DNA of 18,796 bases from an uncultured Pseudomonadota bacterium (GTDB lineage Bacteria > Pseudomonadota > Gammaproteobacteria > Burkholderiales > Rhodocyclaceae). The notes beneath the pieces are model-generated. The model saw only the letters and a list, made by a program, of their open reading frames with translations, was not told the DNA's origin and made no database searches. A program made the position numbers and the translations under genes. Location of the stretch: the NCBI GenBank assembly GCA_903939665.1, contig CAJAHZ010000051.1, positions 1 through 18,796 on the forward strand, in the 5' to 3' direction. Within the stretch, counting starts at the first letter, position 1; each line of letters starts with the position of its first letter. Shown here in pieces: positions 1 through 6,106 of the stretch.

Positions 1-1953
1 ACTGCGGAACATGCCAAGCAGGGTGTGGAGAAGATTCGCGAACGCCTCGTTATCCCGCGCCGCCATCGCCGCCCGCGCACTGTCCATCAGTTCGGCGCAA
101 TGATGCAGAAACAATCCGCTGATCTCGTCGAGCAACTGCACGTCCCCGCCAACCCGGACAAGCAAGGCGCTTCTATCAAGCACCACACGCTTATGCAATG
201 CAAGCGATGGCGGCTCGGCCGGAATAGCGTTCAAGCGCACCATCGTTTCGCGCAGAAGCGCCGGCTGGAGCGGTTTCGTCAAATAGCCATCCATCCCCGC
301 CTGCCGGCAATATTCATGGCGGTGCGAAACCGGGTGGGCGCTCAATGCAATGACAGGAATGTGATGGTCACTGGCGTTTTCAAGGCGCCGGATCGCCATC
401 GTCGCCTCGGCGCCGTCCATTCCCGGCATCTGCACATCCATCAGCACGAGATCGATGTGCTCGCGTTCAAGCAAGGCGAGGGCGGCTGCAGCGGCATCGG
501 CAAGCAGCACGCGGCACCCCTCTTTTTCAAGCACCAGCTGAGCAAGCCTTTGCGTCAGTGGATCATCGTCCACCAGCAGAATCGTCAACCCCGAACACGG
601 CGGCGCGATGACGGGCTCCCGGGCCGGCGAGCCGCGAAAATCGATCACCGGATCGCCCACTGCCGCCTGGCGGGAAAACTGCGCCGTAAAAAAGAAGGTG
701 CTGCCGTGGCCCGGCTCACTCTGCACCCACATTCTTCCCCCCATCATCTTCACCAAACGCGCCGAAATCGTCAGTCCTAAACCGCTCCCCCCATAGCGAC
801 GTGAAGTGGATGTTTCGGCCTGTAAAAAGGGTTCGAAAATGCTCGCCTGTTTCTCCTTGGGAATACCGATGCCGCGATCGCTGATGCTGAAACGGCAGAC
901 CACTTCGCCCTCTTCCGGCTCATGACGCTCAACGCGCATCGTCACCTCGCCATGCTCGGTGAACTTGATGGCATTGGACAGCAGATTGGTGACAATCTGG
1001 CGTAGCCGCATCGGGTCGCCGAGCAGCGCATCGGGGATCTCGGGCGCAACATCACAAGCCAGCGCAAGCCCCTTCTTCTGAGCTGCCAGCGTCTGCATAT
1101 TGAGCGCATCCTGCAGGCTTTCGCGCAGGGAAAAAGGAATCTTCTCGGCATCAAGGCAGCCAGCCTCGATCCGGGCAAGATCCAGCGTGTCGTTAACCAC
1201 TCGCAACAAAGAACTGCTCGAGGTCTTCATCAGACAAAGATACTCGCGCTGCTCTGCCGTCAGTTCAGTCTGCAGGGCCAGATCCAGCATCCCCATCATG
1301 ACGCTGACCGGGTTGCGAATCTCGTGGCAGATAGTCGCCACGAACTCCGATTTCGCAAAATTCGCCGCCTCGGCAGCGAGTTTTTCCTGATGCAACTTTT
1401 CTTCGGCCAACTTGCGTTCGGTAATATCGTTCTCGATCACAATGAATCCGGTAATCGTCCCGCTGCCATCGACGATCGGTCGCCTCTCCACCGTCAGCCA
1501 GCGCTTTCCGCCATCTTTCCCGCAACGCTGAACTACGCGCCGACGCGCTGTTTCCGATCCAGATTCCGATCCCGCACCATCCGCACTGCCTTGCCCGGCG
1601 CTTTCGCCATCCTCACTTCTCAGCAAGTGGTCGTATCGCCCCCGGCACGCTTCCAGGCTATAACCGTAGTTCCGCGTGAAACTTTCATTGACCCACTCGA
1701 TCCGGTGCTCCGCATCCTCGATGATGACGGTGTCTCGCGTATTGGCGGCAACAAGCGACAAGCGCTTTGCCTCCCGATCGAAGCGGCTCAGCGTTCGCTC
1801 AACGCTCTCGCGTCCGGCCGATATCTTGCGCAACAGCCCGTTGACCGCGGCGATGCTATTCGCATTATCATGCAGGCGGCCTCCAGAGACATCTCCGACC
1901 CCGGACAACTCACGTTCAACCCGCAAACCCTGAAACAAACTTATCTCAGCCAT
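1..1953 (-). CDS. Hybrid sensor histidine kinase (PAS-HisKA-HATPase-REC-HPt), C-terminus cut by window edge
   Basis: An open frame of 651 codons starts at ATG 1953 and reaches base 1 without a stop. A GGGG-type ribosome site precedes the ATG, and an in-frame TAG lies four codons upstream, which fixes the start. Domains in order: a short N-terminal helical stretch; one PAS domain (about residues 65-180, ending in NDITERK); HisKA with phospho-acceptor H210 in CHEIRNP; HATPase with a typical N box (LLSNAIKF) and G boxes (DRGIGIP, GGSGLGL); a receiver with D506 in LMDVQMPGMDG; then an HPt domain whose histidine H643 (LLHTLLG) lies nine codons from the edge. This is a phosphorelay kinase of the BarA/ArcB kind, probably cytoplasmic because no membrane segments are seen. 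No cognate output regulator is visible; it would receive phosphate from the HPt. The PAS domain carries a Ser/Gly/Glu-rich stretch (about residues 115-135) where a conserved PAS segment is usual. Confidence 0.93.
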   Translation of the reverse strand, partial: MAEISLFQGLRVERELSGVGDVSGGRLHDNANSIAAVNGLLRKISAGRESVERTLSRFDREAKRLSLVAANTRDTVIIEDAEHRIEWVNESFTRNYGYSLEACRGRYDHLLRSEDGESAGQGSADGAGSESGSETARRRVVQRCGKDGGKRWLTVERRPIVDGSGTITGFIVIENDITERKLAEEKLHQEKLAAEAANFAKSEFVATICHEIRNPVSVMMGMLDLALQTELTAEQREYLCLMKTSSSSLLRVVNDTLDLARIEAGCLDAEKIPFSLRESLQDALNMQTLAAQKKGLALACDVAPEIPDALLGDPMRLRQIVTNLLSNAIKFTEHGEVTMRVERHEPEEGEVVCRFSISDRGIGIPKEKQASIFEPFLQAETSTSRRYGGSGLGLTISARLVKMMGGRMWVQSEPGHGSTFFFTAQFSRQAAVGDPVIDFRGSPAREPVIAPPCSGLTILLVDDDPLTQRLAQLVLEKEGCRVLLADAAAAALALLEREHIDLVLMDVQMPGMDGAEATMAIRRLENASDHHIPVIALSAHPVSHRHEYCRQAGMDGYLTKPLQPALLRETMVRLNAIPAEPPSLALHKRVVLDRSALLVRVGGDVQLLDEISGLFLHHCAELMDSARAAMAARDNEAFANLLHTLLGMFRS

Positions 1954-2165
1954 CGAACACCCCTACGTCGCTTTGTCGCATTACGCCGCCAGCAGTTTCT
2001 GGCGAAGTCAGCCCGAATTCTTTTTGTGTAGGGCAGGTACCAAACCCTGTACCTTCCGTATGACTGATTGTGCGTAATACGCGCTACATAGTCTGTAAGC
2101 CCGAGGCGCTTTTTACGTAAGATGCGTCGTGAATGTTGATCAGCGTTTTCTTACAGTTGAGCGCG
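1954..2165. promoter_or_regulatory. Divergent intergenic region with two palindromes, upstream of vapBC and the hybrid kinase
   Basis: This stretch separates the minus-strand hybrid kinase from plus-strand vapBC, so it should hold promoters for both. It contains a perfect inverted repeat AGGTAC (2035-2040) / GTACCT (2049-2054) and a compact palindrome GCGTA-A-TACGC (2072-2082). VapBC complexes usually repress their own promoter by binding palindromes, so these are candidate operators. That role is inferred from position only. I could not assign convincing -35/-10 boxes. Confidence 0.45.
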
Positions 2166-2402
2166 ATGCACACCACGCGCGTTTTCAAAAATGGCAATTC
2201 GCAGGCTGTCCGCATCCCGGCAGACTTGGCCTATGACCGCACCGATATGGATTTAGAGATTGTGCGCGAAGGCGATGAAATCAGGATTCGCCCTGCTCGC
2301 CGGTCGCTGTCGGGTGTGCTCACCAAGTTTGCCAGGTTCTCCCCTGGGTTCCTGACAGAGGGTCGTGGCGATCAGGAACAAGCTGAAAGGGATGCGCTGT
2401 AA
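2166..2402 (+). CDS. vapB: VapB-type antitoxin (AbrB/SpoVT-like swapped-hairpin family)
   Basis: A 78-residue protein whose N-terminus, from TTRVFKNGNSQAVRIP, is the hallmark of VapB/MazE-like AbrB-fold DNA-binding antitoxins. The middle (DLEIVREGDEIRIRP) continues that fold. The C-terminal third is the expected toxin-binding tail. I chose ATG 2166 because family members begin directly with this motif; an in-frame ATG at 2133 would add 11 atypical residues. The stop overlaps the toxin start (TAATG at 2400-2404), so the pair is translationally coupled. VapB neutralises VapC and the complex normally autorepresses the operon. Confidence 0.9.
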   Translation: MHTTRVFKNGNSQAVRIPADLAYDRTDMDLEIVREGDEIRIRPARRSLSGVLTKFARFSPGFLTEGRGDQEQAERDAL

Positions 2403-2839
2403 TGGCGCGCTACATGCTCGATACCAACATGTGCATCTGCCTGATGAAGAATCAGCCCGAAGAAGTCGCCCGGCGCTTCGCTCAGTGCTCCGTTGGCGAC
2501 GTGGTTATTTCGGCCATCACGTATGCCGAGTTGGAATACGGCGTGGCGGTCTCGGCCAATCCAGAACAGGAACGCGAAAATCTGTCCGGACTGATTGAAG
2601 ACATCCCGGTCGCGCCATTTGATGGCGCGACCGGAATCTCCTATGGCCCGATTCGTCGGGCAACCCGCGACACCAAGAAAGATCACCTCGACAAGCTGAT
2701 CGCCGCTCACTCGGCATCACTGGGCGTAACGCTGGTAACCAACAACATGAAGGACTTTGCCAAATACCCGGGCGTAAGCACCGAGAACTGGCTCGAACCC
2801 TTGCTGGAAGCAGCGCCCGGAAAGCCGCACAACCCCTGA
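2402..2839 (+). CDS. vapC: VapC toxin, PIN-domain ribonuclease (tRNA(fMet)-specific type)
   Basis: A 145-residue PIN-domain protein. Acidic metal-binding residues are visible: D7 (MLDTN), E43 (TYAELEYG), D97 (DHLDKLIAAHS) and D118 near LVTNNMKDF. The opening MLDTNMCICLMKN and the ending STENW match the enterobacterial-type VapC/MvpT group, which cleaves initiator tRNA(fMet) in the anticodon stem. That substrate is known for the subgroup and inferred here. It follows vapB with a one-base stop/start overlap. It converges with the response regulator at 2868-3497, 28 bases away, and no clear terminator is seen in that gap. The tail after residue 133 (EAAPGKPHNP) is slightly longer than usual. Confidence 0.92.
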   Translation: MARYMLDTNMCICLMKNQPEEVARRFAQCSVGDVVISAITYAELEYGVAVSANPEQERENLSGLIEDIPVAPFDGATGISYGPIRRATRDTKKDHLDKLIAAHSASLGVTLVTNNMKDFAKYPGVSTENWLEPLLEAAPGKPHNP

Positions 2840-2867
2840 TAGCTGGTCCGCGGCTTATTGACCGAAC

Positions 2868-3497
2868 TCAGCCCAGCTTGTGTTGAAGCACGTAGCGTGT
2901 CAGTTCGGCGTTCGACTCCTGGTCGAGTTTCTCCAGAATGCGCGCGCGGTAGGTGCTGACTGTTTTCACGCTCAAATGCAGTTGCTTGCCGATGTTGGTG
3001 AGCGAGACGCCTTTGCTGAGCAACAGCAAGACCTCCATCTCGCGCCATGACAAGGCGTCATGAGGCAACTGCTGGTTGGTGAGGAGGCTTCCCGACAGCA
3101 GTTTCTCCGCCAGAAAAGAACTCACGTAGCGAGCGCCGCTCGCTACGGTCCGAATCGCCGTCAGGATGTCCTCGGGCGAACTATCCTTCGAAAGAAAGCC
3201 GGAAGCGCCGCCAGCAAGCGCCGGGACGGCGAAGTCGTCCTCCGCAAGCATGCTGAAAATCAGCACCGGCAGGTTGGGCTTCTTGCGCCGGATTCTTTTG
3301 AGCACCTCCAGACCGTTGATGTCCGGCAAGGTGAGATCGAGCACGACGACATCGAACTTGTCCCGCAGCGCCAGCGCCAGCCCGTCCTGGCCATTGGCTG
3401 CCTCCGCCGTCACCTCAAGATCATTGGTGCCTGCCAGAAACTGCCGTATGCCGCTACGCACGACAGAGTGATCGTCGACAATGAGTATGCTGATCAT
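2868..3497 (-). CDS. NarL/FixJ-family response regulator, paralogue of the one at 9244-9873
   Basis: A 209-residue regulator starting MISILIVDDH. The receiver has acidic pair D8/D9, phospho-acceptor D54 (VVLDLTLPDING), and a conserved Ser (FSM) and Lys (LSKD). A LuxR-type helix-turn-helix fills about residues 147-205 (LSWREMEVLLLLSKG through LHLSVKTVSTYRARILEKL). ATG 3497 overlaps the TGA of the upstream kinase as ATGA (3494-3497). This shows translational coupling, and the start matches the family. A start further upstream would add 21 unrelated residues. It is almost certainly the output of that kinase, binding DNA as a phosphorylated dimer; target genes are unknown. Confidence 0.95.
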   Translation of the reverse strand: MISILIVDDHSVVRSGIRQFLAGTNDLEVTAEAANGQDGLALALRDKFDVVVLDLTLPDINGLEVLKRIRRKKPNLPVLIFSMLAEDDFAVPALAGGASGFLSKDSSPEDILTAIRTVASGARYVSSFLAEKLLSGSLLTNQQLPHDALSWREMEVLLLLSKGVSLTNIGKQLHLSVKTVSTYRARILEKLDQESNAELTRYVLQHKLG

Positions 3498-5989
3498 GAA
3501 AGCAGATCCTCTTCCATCCCTTTCCCGCGTAACTTGATGGGCACCTGCAGCGTCATGCACGTGCCGCCGGCAGGCCGATTGTCGAGCAATAGACGCCCGC
3601 CAAGATAACCGGCGCGCTCCTGCATGCCAATCAGGCCGTAGGAACCGTTCCGGCTCCGGGCATCAGCCGGCAAGCCCACACCGTCGTCATTGACGATGAA
3701 AATCAGATCGCGTTTGGTCTGCCGTCCGAGAATACTCACCTTGCTGGCGTTGGCGTGTTTGGCGATGTTGGTCAATGCCTCCTGAACAATACGGAAGATA
3801 GCCGTACCACGCTCTGCCGGCAGCTTGATGTAGTCCGCTACCTGAACCTCCGTTTCAATCCCGGTCATACGCGAGAACTCTTTGGCGTGCCACTTGATCG
3901 CCGCCACCAGCCCGAGTGTATCCAGCATGCTTGGCCGCAAGCGGGCGGTTACGCGCTTGACGCTCTGCAAAGCCATGTCGGCCAGCTCGATCAAGCCGCT
4001 GAACTTGTCGTTCAACGACTCTGGCAAATCCGCGTTGCTTTTGCTGGTGGCCAGACCGAGCTTGAGCATGGTCAGCGTTGCGCCCAGTTGATCGTGCACT
4101 TCGCGTGCAATTTCCTTGCTGTGCTCTTCGTTGGCCAGCTCGACGTTTCTCAGCATGATCTTGTAGTTCCGGGCTGCCCGGCTGACCTCCTCGGCGGCCA
4201 GCTTGCGCTCAGTGATGTCTTCATGGGAGATGATCAGACGCAACGAAGCGCTGCCCTTGAAACGCTCGATGCGCACCTGGAACCAGTGGACTTCCGACGC
4301 CTGCAAGCAAGTATATTCAAGAGAAAAATCCTGCTGCTTGCCGGCCAATAGTGCCGTGACAGCGACATCCATTTTTTTCCGGGACTGGCACTGTGACAGA
4401 TTCTCTTTGCACCCGGAAAGACACGGCGAATAATTAGGGGGATCCCGCACAATACTGCCGCCCCCTTGGGCCAGCAGATCCTGCCAGACCTCGTTGGCAA
4501 AAATGATCTGCCCGCCTTCGTCGATCACCGCCACGGCGGAAGATAACGCATCGAGCGTCGTGCGAATGAAGCGCTCCGATTCATTCAATTGTTCAACGCG
4601 CTCCCGCAGCTCCGAGCTTCGCTCGGCAACCTGTTCTTCGAGCGAATCGTTCAATGTCCGCAAGGCCGTTTCCGCCCGGACGCGCGCGCTGATGTCGGTC
4701 AGACTCCCGACCATGCGAACGGCGACCGCATCGGCCAAAATAAAGCCGCGGTCAGCCACATGCAGCCAGTGCCCATCCTTGTGGCGCATGCGATACGCCA
4801 TTTTATACCGGCCCGTCGGCGTCTTCACGGCGGACAGGAGTTCCGCCTTGAGCAGTTGACGATCATCCGGATGCACGCGATCGTCCCACCAGTCGCGAAC
4901 CGACACCCCCGTTGGGAAAATTTCGCCGAGCAGATGGATAAGACGGTGCGAAAAATACACTTGATCGCCAATCATGTTCCAGTCATACACGACGCCGGAA
5001 ATCGCCCGCATCGCCATACGAAAGCGCGACTCGCTGTCGGCCAGCCGTGCTTCGGCATGCTTGCGCTCGGAGATGTCCCTGACCACCGCCCACATTCCCT
5101 GCACCCGGCCTTCCTGGTCCCGGAAGAGAACCGTTTTCAACTCCACCGGGAAAATCGTTCCATCCTTGTGGATGTATTCCTTTTCATAAACGCCGGACTC
5201 TCCCTCAGACAAGACCTGCTCGGCAACGATCTGCGCCTCGATGGCATGCCATTTGTCCGGTGTCAGATCGGCATAGGATTTTTCCTTCAGCTCCTTCTCC
5301 GAATAACCCAGCATGGCCTGATACGGCTTGTTGGACAAGATCAGGCGACCGGACATATCCGTCAACGCAAAAGCGTCGCGCATGCTTTCATAGAGTGCGC
5401 GATATTGACTCTCGTTATCCCGGGCATTGCGCTCGATCGATGAAATTTCGCCGAGGTCCAGCATCGACACGCGAATGACAGGATCTTCGCCATCACGGCG
5501 TACGGAAAGGCAATCCAGCCGGGCAAAGAACCGGCTGCCACCCGTGCGCTGAAAACCTATTTCAACCCCCGTTTGCCGGTTTTCCTTCTCCATGCTCTTC
5601 AACAGAAAGTACCAGCGCTCCTTGTATTCCGCATCGACGTAGCGAAAAAGCGGCTGCCCGACGAGCCGCGCGCGCTCCTTGTCGAACAAGCCGGCAGCGG
5701 TGAGATTGGCGGAGACGATCTGCCCTTTGCCGGTCAGCGTAAGATAGCCAACCGGGGCAAAGTCGTAGAGATCAAGATAAAGGTTGCGGGATGTCTCCAG
5801 ATCGATTGTCGTCTGCCGCAAGGCCTCGTTTTGCATCTCCAGTTCAATCGCATTAACGTCATACTCATGCCGAAGCTTATCCACGGCCAATGCGGGCATC
5901 GGGCTGCCATCGCGGACAAGCTGCGCCTCGGCGGCGGCTCGCAGTTGTTTGGTGCCGGGGCGTTTTTCCCCAATCGTTTTTTTGTTCAT
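3494..5989 (-). CDS. Multi-PAS sensor histidine kinase, NarX/UhpB-type (HisKA_3)
   Basis: An 831-residue, apparently soluble kinase with no hydrophobic membrane segments. Layout: N-terminal helix; PAS1 about 70-180 (LYDFAPVGYLTL type); PAS2 about 192-312 (ends VVRDISERK); PAS3 about 318-440; a coiled coil about 440-475; PAS4 about 475-598 (ends HEDITERK); HisKA_3 dimerisation domain with phospho-acceptor H632 (REVHDQLGATLTMLKLGL); HATPase with N741 (QEALTNIAKHA), DDGVGLP and GLIGMQERAGYLGG. This architecture pairs with NarL-type regulators, and the next gene is one, overlapping by ATGA. A GGGGGAA ribosome site lies just before ATG 5989. PAS4 has cysteines C523, C527 and C534 (CLSGC then six residues and C), plus C561 in LEYTC. 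Related PAS domains often carry two cysteines near these places. Whether they bind a metal or cofactor is unknown. Confidence 0.94.
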   Translation of the reverse strand: MNKKTIGEKRPGTKQLRAAAEAQLVRDGSPMPALAVDKLRHEYDVNAIELEMQNEALRQTTIDLETSRNLYLDLYDFAPVGYLTLTGKGQIVSANLTAAGLFDKERARLVGQPLFRYVDAEYKERWYFLLKSMEKENRQTGVEIGFQRTGGSRFFARLDCLSVRRDGEDPVIRVSMLDLGEISSIERNARDNESQYRALYESMRDAFALTDMSGRLILSNKPYQAMLGYSEKELKEKSYADLTPDKWHAIEAQIVAEQVLSEGESGVYEKEYIHKDGTIFPVELKTVLFRDQEGRVQGMWAVVRDISERKHAEARLADSESRFRMAMRAISGVVYDWNMIGDQVYFSHRLIHLLGEIFPTGVSVRDWWDDRVHPDDRQLLKAELLSAVKTPTGRYKMAYRMRHKDGHWLHVADRGFILADAVAVRMVGSLTDISARVRAETALRTLNDSLEEQVAERSSELRERVEQLNESERFIRTTLDALSSAVAVIDEGGQIIFANEVWQDLLAQGGGSIVRDPPNYSPCLSGCKENLSQCQSRKKMDVAVTALLAGKQQDFSLEYTCLQASEVHWFQVRIERFKGSASLRLIISHEDITERKLAAEEVSRAARNYKIMLRNVELANEEHSKEIAREVHDQLGATLTMLKLGLATSKSNADLPESLNDKFSGLIELADMALQSVKRVTARLRPSMLDTLGLVAAIKWHAKEFSRMTGIETEVQVADYIKLPAERGTAIFRIVQEALTNIAKHANASKVSILGRQTKRDLIFIVNDDGVGLPADARSRNGSYGLIGMQERAGYLGGRLLLDNRPAGGTCMTLQVPIKLRGKGMEEDLLS

Positions 5990-6106
5990 GGCTTCCCCCG
6001 CGCGCCGTCTTGGTCCGTCTTGTCCAAGTGAGCCGCGTCAATCAATTTATTTTGCGTAAAGGGCAGACTACGCCCAATCCGGTTTTTCCGGCAATCTACA
6101 TCGGCA
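5990..6106 (-). other. Short gap between the CheB/CheR fusion and the multi-PAS kinase
   Basis: 117 bases without a gene, between two minus-strand genes. It holds the GGGGGAA ribosome site of the kinase. I see no clear terminator hairpin for the upstream gene, which leaves read-through from the CheB/CheR gene possible. Confidence 0.4.

Noticed and set aside
25..780. Long plus-strand open frame of 251 codons
   Set aside because: It lies antisense to the REC/HPt part of the hybrid kinase, whose minus-strand frame shows every expected motif. The plus-strand product is His/Arg-rich with no family features.
1324..2031. Plus-strand open frame of 235 codons
   Set aside because: Antisense to the PAS/HisKA region of the hybrid kinase and extending into the intergenic region; no recognisable domain and no good ribosome site.
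2841..2878. AGCTGG/CCAGCT dyad as a bidirectional terminator between vapC and the response regulator
   Set aside because: Six-base arms 26 bases apart, with the right arm inside the regulator gene and no T-run; too weak to call.
3060..3608. Plus-strand open frame of 182 codons
   Set aside because: Mirror of the response regulator and kinase C-terminus; composition typical of an antisense frame in GC-rich DNA.
5878..5886. DnaA-box-like TTATCCACG
   Set aside because: Single copy inside the coding region of the multi-PAS kinase, far from the origin and mismatched at the last base.
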